From: Roseibium algicola
GTDB lineage: Bacteria > Pseudomonadota > Alphaproteobacteria > Rhizobiales > Stappiaceae
Length of the DNA: 64,000 nt
Reading direction: 5' to 3'
Assembly (NCBI RefSeq): GCF_001999245.1
Contig: NZ_CP019630.1
Location: 2,534,501 to 2,598,500, forward strand
The notes beneath the pieces are model-generated. The model made no database searches, had not been told where the DNA came from, and saw only the letters and a program-made list of their open reading frames with translations. Both the position numbers and the translations under genes were made by a program. Each line of letters starts with the position of its first letter. Position 1 is the first letter of the stretch. Below are positions 34,758-43,976 of this stretch, one piece after another.

Positions 34758-35837
34758 ATGGCGGAGTTCCAGCCCCGTGTCTTTTCCGGCGTCCAGCCGA
34801 CAGGCAACCTGCATCTTGGCAACTACCTGGGCGCCGTTTCGCGCTGGGTTCCGTTGCAGGATCAGATGCCGACGATCTTCTGCGTCGTCGACAGCCATGC
34901 CATCACGGCAGGGTTTCCGGATCCGCACGAGCTTGCCCAGGCAACCCGTGAAGTGACCGCTGCCTATATGGCGGCCGGCATCGATCCGAAGAAATCGATC
35001 ATCTTCAACCAGAGCCAGGTTCGCGAACACACCGAACTTGCCTGGATCTTCAACTGCGTGGCGCGCATGGGCTGGCTCAATCGCATGACCCAGTTCAAGG
35101 AAAAGGCCGGCAAGAACAAGGAAAACGCTTCCGTTGGCCTGTTCGCCTATCCGAACCTGATGGCTGCCGACATTCTGGCTTACCGTGCGACCCATGTTCC
35201 GGTCGGCGACGACCAGAAGCAGCACCTGGAACTGACCCGCGACATCGCCGCCAAGTTCAACAACGACTTTGCGGACCGGATCAAGGAACTGGATATCGGC
35301 ATCGAGAACCCGACGCCGTCTCCGGAACTGCCGGAATATCTCTATTTCCCGATGACCGAGCCGATGATCGCCGGCCCGGCTACCCGGATCATGTCGCTGC
35401 GCGACGGCACCAAGAAGATGTCGAAGTCCGATCCGTCGGACCTGTCGCGCATCAACCTGACGGACGACGCGGACTCGATCTCCAAGAAGATCAAGAAAGC
35501 CAAGACCGATCCGGACGCGCTGCCGAGCGAAACCGGCGGCCTGGAAGGCCGTCCGGAAGCAGACAACCTTGTCGGCATCTATGCCGCCCTGAGCGGCGCG
35601 ACCAAGGCCGACGTCCTGAAGGAATACGGCGGTCAGCAGTTCTCGGCCTTCAAGCCGGCCCTGTCCGACCTGGCGGTGGCGAAACTCTCGCCGATGACCG
35701 ACGAAATGCGCCGCCTGATGGACGACAAGGCACAGATTGACGCCATCCTGAAGGAAGGCGCCGAAAAGGCCTCCGCCATCGCCGAACCGGTGCTGAAGGA
35801 CGTTCGCAAGATCATCGGTTTCCTCGACGTCCGGTAA
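34758..35837 (+). CDS. trpS: Tryptophanyl-tRNA synthetase
   Basis: 359-residue class I aminoacyl-tRNA synthetase that charges tRNA-Trp. The HIGH-type motif appears as [14 protein letters not shown] (residues about 12-25) and the KMSKS motif as KKMSKSDPS near residue 218. Slightly longer than the Bacillus type because of an insertion around residues 105-160, usual in alphaproteobacteria. It follows murJ after 120 bp, and a strong rho-independent terminator lies 30 bp after the stop. Confidence 0.97.
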   Translation: MAEFQPRVFSGVQPTGNLHLGNYLGAVSRWVPLQDQMPTIFCVVDSHAITAGFPDPHELAQATREVTAAYMAAGIDPKKSIIFNQSQVREHTELAWIFNCVARMGWLNRMTQFKEKAGKNKENASVGLFAYPNLMAADILAYRATHVPVGDDQKQHLELTRDIAAKFNNDFADRIKELDIGIENPTPSPELPEYLYFPMTEPMIAGPATRIMSLRDGTKKMSKSDPSDLSRINLTDDADSISKKIKKAKTDPDALPSETGGLEGRPEADNLVGIYAALSGATKADVLKEYGGQQFSAFKPALSDLAVAKLSPMTDEMRRLMDDKAQIDAILKEGAEKASAIAEPVLKDVRKIIGFLDVR

Positions 35838-35867
35838 ACAGACGCGACAACAACCTGATCCTGAAAG

Positions 35868-35893
35868 CCCGGCAGGTTTCTGCCGGGTTTTTT
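35868..35893 (+). terminator. Rho-independent terminator of trpS
   Basis: CCCGGCAG (35868-35875) pairs with CTGCCGGG (35880-35887) around a 4-nt loop and is followed by six T residues. Textbook form, directly after trpS. Confidence 0.9.
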
Positions 35894-35983
35894 GCTTGGG
35901 TAACCGCAATCCGCAACGTTCCACCTTACACCGTTGCGCCTTGCCCGGAAAAAAGCGGAGGTTCGCCTCATACCCTTGCAGGT

Positions 35984-36410
35984 CGTCATCCCATGGCTCG
36001 ACCATGGGATCCGTGCCATTGCGCCGCAAAGAGAAAAGTCCTTGCCGTGAGCAAAGGTTACGGCAAGGCGACTTGTCATCCCCGCACAAGCAGGGATCCA
36101 GTATCCAGCTGATTTGCGATTATTCGCCTCGGACGACACGGCGTACTGGATCCCGGTCTTGCCGCGTTGCGCCAAACCGGGATGACAAATCATGGCAGCG
36201 CGTGGAAGCCGGTCCTGACGACAGCAAATGCTGAAGCCCGCGCTTCGCTACGCATTGCCCGGGATGAAAAGGCAGCCTTTTTCCCCTTCCTCAATTCCGT
36301 CATCCCATGGCTCGACCATGGGATCCATGCCATTACGCTCCAAATCGGCAAAGCTTTGCGGTGGGCGAAGGTCAGGGGATGGATTGCAGGGTCTAGCCCT
36401 GCAATGACGG
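35984..36410. repeat. Cluster of dispersed palindromic repeat elements between trpS and the cupin gene
   Basis: The 677-bp gap holds no credible gene but three repeat modules. Module 1: a 34-bp unit starting CGTCATCCCATGG occurs at 35984-36017 and again at 36298-36331 with one mismatch. Module 2: 36074-36187 has inverted ends TGTCATCCC / GGGATGACA with internal ATCCAGTA / TACTGGAT. Module 3: the second 34-bp unit pairs with an inverted right end at about 36379-36409 (ATGGAT, a stem-loop of ATTGCAGGG/CCCTGCAAT, then ATGACG), making an element of about 112 bp with hairpins at both ends. The structure resembles non-autonomous mobile or RIME-like palindromic repeats. Confidence 0.7.
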
Positions 36411-36514
36411 GGTGGGTTGAGAGGTTGGGACTTTCATCCGGCCGACGGGGCTCACCAGCCGGTTTGTACATTGCCACTGGATCCACTCCCTGGGCTGCCC
36501 CGTGATCTACACTG

Positions 36515-36829
36515 TCAAACGCTATCCTTGCGCTCGACAACGAGCACTCTTGCCTCTCCGACCGGGTGGGCCACATGGGCATCGCCGTCGTTGGCGAAGA
36601 AGATCTGTCCTTCGGTCAGGCGTTGAACCTTCTCGGTTCCGGCCTCGCGGTAGTGCATGTCGACAGTGCCCGACAGAACCACGAAGACTTCCGGACCGTC
36701 GTTGACGTGCCATTTGTAGGGCTTGTCCGTCCAGTGCAGGCGGACCGTGATGCCGTCCAGTTCACCGATCAGACGTGACCCCCAGGCTCTTTCCGCCGTA
36801 AAGCTGCTTGTATCGAGATGGAAATCCAT
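36515..36829 (-). CDS. Single-domain cupin protein
   Basis: 104-residue cupin. Metal-binding-type motifs are seen at KWHVNDGPEVFVVLSGTVDMHYRE (motif 1) and FANDGDAHVAHPVGEARVLVV (motif 2); the usual first HxH is reduced to WHVND. Such small cupins act as dioxygenase-like enzymes, isomerases or ligand binders; function not assigned. The ATG at 36829 has GGAGA seven bases upstream. It is divergent from an Lrp/AsnC gene 138 bp away, so a shared regulatory region is likely. Confidence 0.88.
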   Translation of the reverse strand: MDFHLDTSSFTAERAWGSRLIGELDGITVRLHWTDKPYKWHVNDGPEVFVVLSGTVDMHYREAGTEKVQRLTEGQIFFANDGDAHVAHPVGEARVLVVERKDSV

Positions 36830-36967
36830 GAAACTCTCCCGCTGCAAAATCACTCAAGGGTGCTATCGCGGACAGGCTCTCGTTTCTTCCGGCAATTTGA
36901 CCGGTTCGGCCGGTCAATTGCCGGTGAACGCAGGCAGTTCGACACACAGGACAATGACAGAAGACCC

Positions 36968-37384
36968 ATGGATTCAATCGACCGGACCTTGCTGCAACTG
37001 CTGGAAGCCGACAGCCGGACACCTGTGAAAACGCTGGCTGCCCATGTCGGCCTGGCCCGGTCGAGCGTTCAGGCCCGGGTCCGGAAGCTGGAAGAAACCG
37101 GCGTCATTCGCGCCTACACGATCCGGATCAGCGATCCGGAGCCGGCCGAAATCGAAGCCTATCTGTGGATCCGGACAGGTTCGGCGACCTGTGCGGCGAT
37201 TGCGCCGGTGGTTTCGAAATTCGAGGAGGTTCTCCAGTGCCGCTCGATTTCCGGCGACAGGGACATGGTTCTGCTGGTGCGCGCCCGGACGCTGGACGGC
37301 CTCGCCGAGCTTCGCAATCGTATTGCTGCCCTTGATGGAATTGCCAATGTCGAGACCCATCCGGTGCTGAAAGACTGGATATGA
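36968..37384 (+). CDS. Lrp/AsnC family transcriptional regulator
   Basis: 138 residues: N-terminal HTH (DSIDRTLLQLLEADSRTPVKTLAAHVGLARSSVQARVRKLEETGVI) and a C-terminal RAM/ACT-like ligand domain from about residue 68. Full length for the family. The frame is open upstream, but the ATG at 36968 fits the conserved Lrp start. Members respond to amino acids and often control a neighbouring gene; the divergent cupin is the obvious candidate. Confidence 0.92.
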   Translation: MDSIDRTLLQLLEADSRTPVKTLAAHVGLARSSVQARVRKLEETGVIRAYTIRISDPEPAEIEAYLWIRTGSATCAAIAPVVSKFEEVLQCRSISGDRDMVLLVRARTLDGLAELRNRIAALDGIANVETHPVLKDWI

Positions 37385-37491
37385 ACGCGGCGCGAAATTC
37401 CCGATTTACTTTTTTTGTCAGGCAATGAAACGGTTTCTCAAAGTTTACAACGCACTCTCAAGGCAACAGGATCTTGTAGAGAGTAGTTATC

Positions 37492-39909
37492 TTGGTCAGT
37501 CAAAACAGCGAACGCGCCGTCAATGCCGCGCCAGAAGCCGATGACACGCAGGACAAATTCTTTGCCGAAGAGCAAAAGCTTTCCTCTGCGGACACCGTAA
37601 CTACAGACGAATATTCTTCCAGCATCACGAAACCCCTCGACGAGGAGGACGTCGGTCCCGCAGTCGGCCCAGGCCGCCGGGCAACCGATGCGCCCGTCTC
37701 CGCGCCTGCCAAATCGCTGCAGCATCTTGCCCTGGCGGGCATGATCATCGGCCTTGCCGCCGGTTTCATCATGGTTTCCAGCGACAGCCTGAACCGGTTT
37801 CTCGGTCTTGGTCTGACCTTCTTTGCCGGCGGGCTGGCTGTCTGGCGGCTGTTTGCCGACGACATGCAGCGCTCGGTGCAGGCGTTACAGGTGAAGGATG
37901 ACAAGATCCGCCGCCTGATGGCACGCTGCGAGGAACTGGAAGACCGCGCCTGGGAACTTGGCGAATCCGACGAACGTCACGCCAGCATCCTGGCAACGCT
38001 TGGCGATGTCGTCGTCCGGCGCGACCAGGACGGCACCATCACCTATGTGAACTCTGCTGCCGACGATGTGTTCGGGCTCGGACATGCCTTGCAGCCGGGT
38101 GCAACCCTGCATCTGCCGCTGCTTGAGGAAGTGGGCTTTGAAAGCGCCGTCACGCAGGCCCTGGACAAGACGACCCCGGGCATGGGCTTTCAGGATCTCC
38201 ACATCGACACCGCACAGGGCCCGCGCTGGTTCTCACGTATCGACATTCCGGTGCGCGACACCACGACGGACCGCCAGCTGGTGCAGACCGTTCTGCGCGA
38301 CGTGACCGAGCGGCGCCTGATCGAAGAAGAACTGCTGGCTGCCCGTCATTCCGCCGAAAGCTCCAACGAGGCGAAATCCCGCTTTCTCGCGACCGTCAGC
38401 CACGAGATCCGTACGCCGCTCAACGGCGTGCTCGGCATGGCCGCGCTCCTGCGCGACACCCGCCTGACCAAGGAACAGAGCGCCTATATCGAGGCGCTGG
38501 AAACCTCCGGCGAAACATTGCTGCTCCTGATCGATGAAGTGCTCGACTTTTCCAAGGTGGAGGCCGGCAAGCTCGACATTCAGGCTGCCCCGGTTCGGGT
38601 TGGCGCCCTGGTGGAAAGCGTCGTTGAACTGCTTGCCCCGAAAGCCCACGCCAAGTCGCTTGAAATCGGCTCCATGCTTGACCCGAACCTGCCGGAAGAG
38701 GTGACGCTGGACGCCACTCGTGTCCGCCAGATCCTCTACAATCTCATCGGCAACGGCATCAAGTTCACCGATGAGGGTGGCGTTGCCGTCGAACTGACAG
38801 GTCGCCCCAATCCGGACGGTGGCGGTTTTCTGGATATCGACGTGCGCGACAGCGGCATCGGCTTTGACGAACAGGAGGCCGAGCGGCTGTTTCAGGAATT
38901 CGAGCAGGTCGACCATGGCCCGGCGCGCAAGTTCGGCGGCACCGGCCTCGGTCTGGCCATCGCCCAGCGGCTTGCCGGCCTGATGGGTGGCGAAATTGCC
39001 GCGCAGCCCTCCGAAGACGGCGGCGCGCAGTTCCGCGTGTCCTTGCCGATCCCCGAATCCCTTGTTGCCGACACGGATCCGCGCCTTGCCAAGCTTGAGG
39101 GCCGCAGGATCGTGTTCGTCAGCACCAGCCAGATCGAATGCCCGCTGCTGGCCAGACGGCTGCAGTATCACGCAGCCAATGTGTCCGTGCATGCGCCGGG
39201 CAGTACGGATCTCGATGCCGCGCTGGCCGAGGCCGATCTACTTGTTGTCGACAACGGCGCCCTGTCCGACAGCGGCGGCTGGCTGGCCTCTGCCCGCCTG
39301 ACCGGCTGCAAGGCTCCTGCCGTCGTTATGATCGCCCCGCCGGAGCGCGAGCGCCTGGAACATCTGCGCGAAGCCGGGTATGCCGCCTATCTGATCCGCC
39401 CGGTGCGGATCGAGACCCTGGTCCAGATCTTTTCCGGCCTGCTGGACGACGACGGCATGGAACACGCCTGGGACGCAAGCGCGGAGCCCGTCAGCAACGG
39501 CTTCCTGCCGAACCGCTACAAGGTTCCGGCCCGGCCGCTGCGCCTGCTCGTGGCGGAAGACAACGACATCAACCGCCTTTTGAGCGAAGCCATGCTGCGC
39601 AAGCTCGGCCATGTGCCGGTGATGGTGATCGACGGCGAAAAGGCCGTCGAGGAAGCCGCCAGCGGCGCTTATGACGCAATTCTTATGGACCTGCACATGC
39701 CAGGCCTCGACGGATTCCAGGCCATTCGCCAGATCCGGTCCGACGAACAGGCCGCCGGCCGGACCAATGTACCGGTGCTGATCGTGACCGCCGATGTCAT
39801 GAAGGATGCAAGGGACAAGGCGACAGAAGTGGGCGCTGCCGGCTATCTGACGAAACCGCTTTCCGTAGAAGCGATTTCCGACGCATTGGCCGAAATCAGC
39901 CGCGCCTGA
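37492..39909 (+). CDS. Hybrid sensor histidine kinase with a degenerate and a true receiver
   Basis: 805 residues. Two membrane helices (about 76-95, 102-119) follow an acidic N-terminal tail. Next come a coiled segment, a PAS domain (about 160-280), HisKA with the phospho-acceptor in FLATVSHEIRTPLNG, and HATPase_c with N, G1 and G2 boxes (NLIGNGIKFTDEGG, DSGIGF, GTGLGLAIA). There are then two receiver-like regions. The first (about 530-650) lacks the acidic pair (IVFVSTS) and has Arg where Lys is expected (YLIRPVR). The second (about 680-800) is intact (LLVAEDND, ILMDLHMPGLDG, YLTKP). The start is TTG; no ATG with a better site was seen. This resembles Caulobacter ShkA layout. No cognate regulator is adjacent. 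Confidence 0.9.
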   Translation: MVSQNSERAVNAAPEADDTQDKFFAEEQKLSSADTVTTDEYSSSITKPLDEEDVGPAVGPGRRATDAPVSAPAKSLQHLALAGMIIGLAAGFIMVSSDSLNRFLGLGLTFFAGGLAVWRLFADDMQRSVQALQVKDDKIRRLMARCEELEDRAWELGESDERHASILATLGDVVVRRDQDGTITYVNSAADDVFGLGHALQPGATLHLPLLEEVGFESAVTQALDKTTPGMGFQDLHIDTAQGPRWFSRIDIPVRDTTTDRQLVQTVLRDVTERRLIEEELLAARHSAESSNEAKSRFLATVSHEIRTPLNGVLGMAALLRDTRLTKEQSAYIEALETSGETLLLLIDEVLDFSKVEAGKLDIQAAPVRVGALVESVVELLAPKAHAKSLEIGSMLDPNLPEEVTLDATRVRQILYNLIGNGIKFTDEGGVAVELTGRPNPDGGGFLDIDVRDSGIGFDEQEAERLFQEFEQVDHGPARKFGGTGLGLAIAQRLAGLMGGEIAAQPSEDGGAQFRVSLPIPESLVADTDPRLAKLEGRRIVFVSTSQIECPLLARRLQYHAANVSVHAPGSTDLDAALAEADLLVVDNGALSDSGGWLASARLTGCKAPAVVMIAPPERERLEHLREAGYAAYLIRPVRIETLVQIFSGLLDDDGMEHAWDASAEPVSNGFLPNRYKVPARPLRLLVAEDNDINRLLSEAMLRKLGHVPVMVIDGEKAVEEAASGAYDAILMDLHMPGLDGFQAIRQIRSDEQAAGRTNVPVLIVTADVMKDARDKATEVGAAGYLTKPLSVEAISDALAEISRA

Positions 39910-40189
39910 CGCAGCGAACTTTCCCTGTCGCGACAGCCGGAAGTGGAAACGCTTCCACCGGCGCTCGTAGAAATTCACAAAGCCGCAAGAGTGGGCTAAG
40001 CTTGCACGTGGAAAACACGGCGCAAAAAACCGAGTGTCATCCAGCTGTCGGAATAGTATGTTCTACGGCAGGCTTGAAGCACACTGACCGGGTTCGGACG
40101 TAATGTTCCGGCGAAGGTAATTCGGCAAGTGAAACAGACGAGAACCTGTGAAACCTGTCAGTGCGCCATAAGGAATACACGAGGGTGGA

Positions 40190-41137
40190 ATGTCCATAAT
40201 GCGCCAAGGGCTTTTTTCTCCCAGGAAACTGGTCAGGAAATTCACACCGGCAATGCGTCCGGACGCCAACCTCCCCAACGCGCAGCGCATCGGGCCAGCA
40301 CTGCAGACCCCGGTCAAGACTGGCGAAACGCTCGGCCGGATCGGATCCCTGGAAGTGCGGATGGCCCGCAACTTCAAGGAAGTTAAAAAGGCACAGCGCC
40401 TGCGCTATGACGTTTTCTACGAGGAAATGTCGGCCATTGCCGATGCGCATACGCTGGCAACCCGCCGTGATGCCGACCCCTTCGATGCCTATTGCGATCA
40501 CCTTCTCGTGGTCGACCACGACTTGCAGAAGCGCAACAAGCTGGGCCGCCTGAAGCCTGAAATCGTCGGTACCTACCGGATCCTGCGCCAGGAAATCGCC
40601 GATCAGCATGCCGGTTTCTATACCGCCGCCGAATACGACATCCAGTCGCTGATCGACGCAAACCCGGGCAAGCGCTTCATGGAACTCGGCCGGTCCTGCG
40701 TTCTGAAGCCTTACCGCAACAAGAAGACCGTCGAGCTCCTGTGGCACGGCATCTGGTCCTATGTTCTGCGCCACAACATCGATGTCATGCTCGGCTGTGC
40801 CTCGATCGAAGGCACCAATCCGGATGCGATCGCCGGCCAGCTCGCCTTCCTGCATCACAATGCCCGCGCCCCGGAGGAATGGCGCGTGCGTGCGGTGGAA
40901 GACAGATACGTCGAAATGAACCGCATGCCAGCCGAGGAACTCAATTCCAAGGAAGCGCTGCGGGCTCTGCCACCGCTTGTGAAGGGCTATCTGCGCCTCG
41001 GCGCGTTCATCGGCGACGGAGCGGTGATCGATCACCAGTTCGGCACGACGGATGTGCTGATCATCATGCCGGTGTCCGAACTGAACACGCGCTACGTCAA
41101 TTATTACGGCGCCGACGCAAGCCGCTACTCCAGCTAG
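40190..41137 (+). CDS. OlsB-like ornithine N-alpha-acyltransferase (GNAT fold)
   Basis: 315 residues. The family pattern is GRIGSLEVRMARNFKEVKKAQRLRYDVFYEEM near the N-terminus, then FDAYCDHLLVVD, VGTYRIL, FMELGRSCVLKPYRNKKTVELLWHGI and a C-terminal PPLVKGYLRLGAFIGDGAVIDHQFGTTDVLIIMP block. In rhizobia, OlsB attaches a 3-hydroxyacyl chain from acyl-ACP to ornithine, giving lyso-ornithine lipid, which OlsA then acylates. No OlsA-type gene is adjacent, so the second step must come from elsewhere or the product differs. The ATG has a good GAGG site. A related hemolysin-like acyltransferase function is the main alternative. Confidence 0.8.
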   Translation: MSIMRQGLFSPRKLVRKFTPAMRPDANLPNAQRIGPALQTPVKTGETLGRIGSLEVRMARNFKEVKKAQRLRYDVFYEEMSAIADAHTLATRRDADPFDAYCDHLLVVDHDLQKRNKLGRLKPEIVGTYRILRQEIADQHAGFYTAAEYDIQSLIDANPGKRFMELGRSCVLKPYRNKKTVELLWHGIWSYVLRHNIDVMLGCASIEGTNPDAIAGQLAFLHHNARAPEEWRVRAVEDRYVEMNRMPAEELNSKEALRALPPLVKGYLRLGAFIGDGAVIDHQFGTTDVLIIMPVSELNTRYVNYYGADASRYSS

Positions 41138-41464
41138 CTCCGGCGATTGCTGCCAAGCTTTCCTTCGTCCTCCCGGCCAGGCTTGACCCTTAGCCGGGAT
41201 CGCGGAGGCACAAGCCTTTGCATTTTTCCTGCGTTTGAGCGGCACTCGCTTCCCGGTGCTGCGGGTTTGCTGCCTTTTGTGCGGGATGGTTATCGAGCTA
41301 GTGCGCGCCGCCTGTAGCTGAACATCCCGTCGTCTTGCCCGTGCAAAAGCCCGTAGCCTTAACGCCCCCTTAAATCGCCGCAATTTAAGCTCATCTCCGG
41401 GGAAACCGGCGTTTGCCGGATAACGCCAACCCTGGTTGGTACGGAGTTAGGGGACGAAGGATCA
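41138..41464. repeat. Intergenic gap with a half copy of a dispersed palindromic repeat
   Basis: The 327-bp gap before the PBP gene has no gene. At 41166-41211 it carries a copy of the repeat end also seen at 2381-2430: CGTCCTCCCGGCC, TAGCCGGGATCG, CGGAGGCAC. The rest, including a T-rich stretch near 41370, presumably contains the promoter of the downstream gene. Confidence 0.5.
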
Positions 41465-43714
41465 ATGGCGCCTCGGGCGAAACGCCAGCCGCGTGTTGAA
41501 CCGACATTCGGAAATTCAGGCAGCAGCCTGCTCGACCTGCGCTTGAGCCCGCAGGACCGTCCAGCTGCGCCTTCTTCCAAGTCGTCCGGCAAGGGCAAGA
41601 CCCGCAAGGCTCCGGTCAAGAAAAAAACCGGATCCTCTCCGCGCAAGACGGCCAAGAACGGCAACGGCAATGGCCGAGGCAACGGAAGGGGCGGCGGCCG
41701 GTCCGGCGCCAAGCGGCGCAAGGCCAAACGCAAGAACAGGTTCCAGGCCCCGACCGCCTTCGGCCGCCTTCTCAAGCGCGGCTTCTACTGGAGCATGGTG
41801 CTCGGCATCTGGGGCACCATCGCCGTTGTCTGCTTGGTCGGCTATTACGCCGCCTTTCTGCCGCCGACCTCCGAATGGCAGGTTCCGGCGCGACCGCCCA
41901 ACGTCAAGATTGTCGCCGCCAATGGCGAATTGCTGGCAAACCGCGGAGACACCGGCGGCGAGGCCGTGCGCCTGGAGCAATTGCCGCCCTATCTGCCCAA
42001 TGCCGTCATCGCCATCGAGGACCGGCGCTTCCGCTCCCATTTCGGTGTCGACCCGGTCGGTCTTGCCCGCGCCGTCTACACCAACTTCACCTCCGGACGC
42101 CTGCAACAGGGCGGCTCGACGCTGACCCAGCAGCTTGCCAAGAACCTGTTCCTGGAACAGGACCGGACGATCAAGCGCAAGATCCAGGAACTGGTGCTCG
42201 CCTTCTGGCTGGAGGCCGAATATTCCAAGGACGAGATCCTGGAAATGTACCTGAACCGGGTCTATCTCGGCTCCGGCGCCTATGGCGTGGATGCAGCTGC
42301 CCGCAGGTACTTCGGCAAATCGGCACGGCTTTTGACCATTCCGGAAGCTGCCACCATCGCAGGCCTGCTCAAGGCGCCGTCGCGCTATTCGCCTGCCCGC
42401 AATCCGGACCTTGCAGAAGACCGCGCCCAGCTTGTGCTCGCTGCCATGAACGAGGAAGGCTACATCACAGGCGATGAAGCCAAGAACGCCCTGGCCGCGC
42501 CCGCCAAGGTGGTGCGCCGCTACACCACCGCCAGCGAGAACTATGCCGCCGACTGGGTGATGGACGTGCTGCCGCATTTCATCGGCTCGATTGAAACCGA
42601 CATCGTGGTCGACACCACCATCGACCCGAAGATGCAGCGGGCTGCCGAACAGGCGCTGCGCAGCGCCCTGAAGGAAAACCGCGAGAAATACGGCGTTTCC
42701 CAGGGGGCTGTCGTGACGCTGGACACAGCGGGCGCCGTGAAGGCGCTGGTTGGCGGGGCCGATTATTCCAAGAGCCAGTTCAACCGGGCAGCCTATGCCA
42801 AGCGGCAGCCGGGCTCATCCTTCAAGCCGTTCGTCTATCTGGCCGCGCTTGAAAACGGCCTTTCACCCCAGACTATCCGGCAGGACCAGCCGGTCCGGTT
42901 CGGCAACTGGTCACCCCAGAACTATTCCAAGGACTACTACGGCCCGGTGACGCTGACACGGGCGCTCAGCCTGTCGCTGAACACAGTGGCCGCGCAGCTG
43001 ACCTATGAGGTTGGCGCGGGAACCGTTGCCGACACGGCCAAACGGCTGGGTGTCACCTCGGAAATGAAGAACAACCTGTCGATCGCGCTCGGCACCTCCG
43101 AAGTTACGCCGCTGGAAATCGCCGGTGCCTATGTGCCGTTCTCCAATGGCGGCTATGGCGTGCTGCCGCATGTGATCCGGCGGATCAAGACCGTGGACGG
43201 CAAGACGCTTTATTCCCGCTCTGGCGATGGACGCGGCCGCGTCATCGACCGCCGTCTGGTCGGCGAAATGAACATGATGATGTCGGAAACCCTGGTAACC
43301 GGCACAGGCCGCAAGGCACGGCTGGAAAGCGGGCGTCCCGCCGGGGGCAAGACCGGGACCAGCCAGGATTTCCGCGACGCCTGGTTCATCGGCTATACGG
43401 GCAATCTGACCACCGCCGTCTGGTTCGGCAATGACGACAACTCACCGACGCGCAAGGCGTCCGGCGGCGGGCTGCCCGCCACTGTCTGGAAAGAGGTGAT
43501 GGATGCCTCCCACGAGGGCCTGCCCGTGGCAGACCTGCCCGGCGTGCCGGATGTACCGGCTACCGTCTCCGCCCCGCGCAAGCCCGGCCCGGTGGAAACC
43601 GTCGGCTCCGGCAGCGAACCGATACCGCCAGCCCCCATTGGTGGCGGCGGCGAAGGCAACGGCGAACGCCGCGGCCCGCTGAACCTGCTGCGCAATCTGT
43701 TTGGTGGCGGCTGA
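41465..43714 (+). CDS. Class A penicillin-binding protein, PBP1A family
   Basis: 749-residue bifunctional peptidoglycan synthase. A very basic N-terminal cytoplasmic tail (about residues 38-95, rich in Lys, Arg, Gly, Asn) precedes one membrane helix (about 110-132). The glycosyltransferase GT51 domain follows with the catalytic Glu in AVIAIEDRRFRSHFGVDPVG and GGSTLTQQLAKNLFL. The transpeptidase domain has the SxxK Ser in KRQPGSSFKPFVYL, SLN at LSLSLNTVAAQ and KTGTS at GGKTGTSQDFRDAWF. A Pro/Gly-rich tail ends the protein. It polymerises and cross-links glycan in the periplasm. Shorter than the typical E. coli PBP1A because the OB-like insert is absent, as in many alphaproteobacterial paralogues. 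Confidence 0.94.
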   Translation: MAPRAKRQPRVEPTFGNSGSSLLDLRLSPQDRPAAPSSKSSGKGKTRKAPVKKKTGSSPRKTAKNGNGNGRGNGRGGGRSGAKRRKAKRKNRFQAPTAFGRLLKRGFYWSMVLGIWGTIAVVCLVGYYAAFLPPTSEWQVPARPPNVKIVAANGELLANRGDTGGEAVRLEQLPPYLPNAVIAIEDRRFRSHFGVDPVGLARAVYTNFTSGRLQQGGSTLTQQLAKNLFLEQDRTIKRKIQELVLAFWLEAEYSKDEILEMYLNRVYLGSGAYGVDAAARRYFGKSARLLTIPEAATIAGLLKAPSRYSPARNPDLAEDRAQLVLAAMNEEGYITGDEAKNALAAPAKVVRRYTTASENYAADWVMDVLPHFIGSIETDIVVDTTIDPKMQRAAEQALRSALKENREKYGVSQGAVVTLDTAGAVKALVGGADYSKSQFNRAAYAKRQPGSSFKPFVYLAALENGLSPQTIRQDQPVRFGNWSPQNYSKDYYGPVTLTRALSLSLNTVAAQLTYEVGAGTVADTAKRLGVTSEMKNNLSIALGTSEVTPLEIAGAYVPFSNGGYGVLPHVIRRIKTVDGKTLYSRSGDGRGRVIDRRLVGEMNMMMSETLVTGTGRKARLESGRPAGGKTGTSQDFRDAWFIGYTGNLTTAVWFGNDDNSPTRKASGGGLPATVWKEVMDASHEGLPVADLPGVPDVPATVSAPRKPGPVETVGSGSEPIPPAPIGGGGEGNGERRGPLNLLRNLFGGG

Positions 43715-43798
43715 TACCGAAAACTGTCGTTCACAGCTCATAAGGCCGTGTTTGAGGCTTCGGCCGGTGGAACTGCGCGTTCCGACCGTGTGTGTGCA

Positions 43799-43924
43799 GC
43801 CCATCCTTCGAGACAGGCTTTCAGCCTTCCTCAGGATAAGGTTCACTATTTTGATCTTCCCTGGCCTTCAACACACATCTCCCTCATCCTGAGGAAGACC
43901 AGAGGCCTGTCTCGAAGGATGGGC
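43799..43924. repeat. Palindromic repeat with 20-bp perfect inverted ends
   Basis: GCCCATCCTTCGAGACAGGC (43799-43818) is the exact reverse complement of 43905-43924. Inside, a 16-bp pair matches with one mismatch (43826-43841 and 43882-43897, CTTCCTCAGG...). The 126-bp element lies between the convergent PBP1A gene and a small secreted-protein gene. From memory this CCTTCGAGACAGGC type is a recurring intergenic repeat in Hyphomicrobiales. It could fold into a long hairpin and may stop transcription from both sides. Confidence 0.8.
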
Positions 43925-43976
43925 CACTTGCTCCATTTCTCAGAAATACCTGCGACACATATCCGTTAATTCCACC

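Noticed and set aside
35838..36514. Possible tRNA or small RNA gene in the long gap after trpS
   Set aside because: The stems found belong to repeat elements; no cloverleaf with the conserved T-loop sequence was seen.
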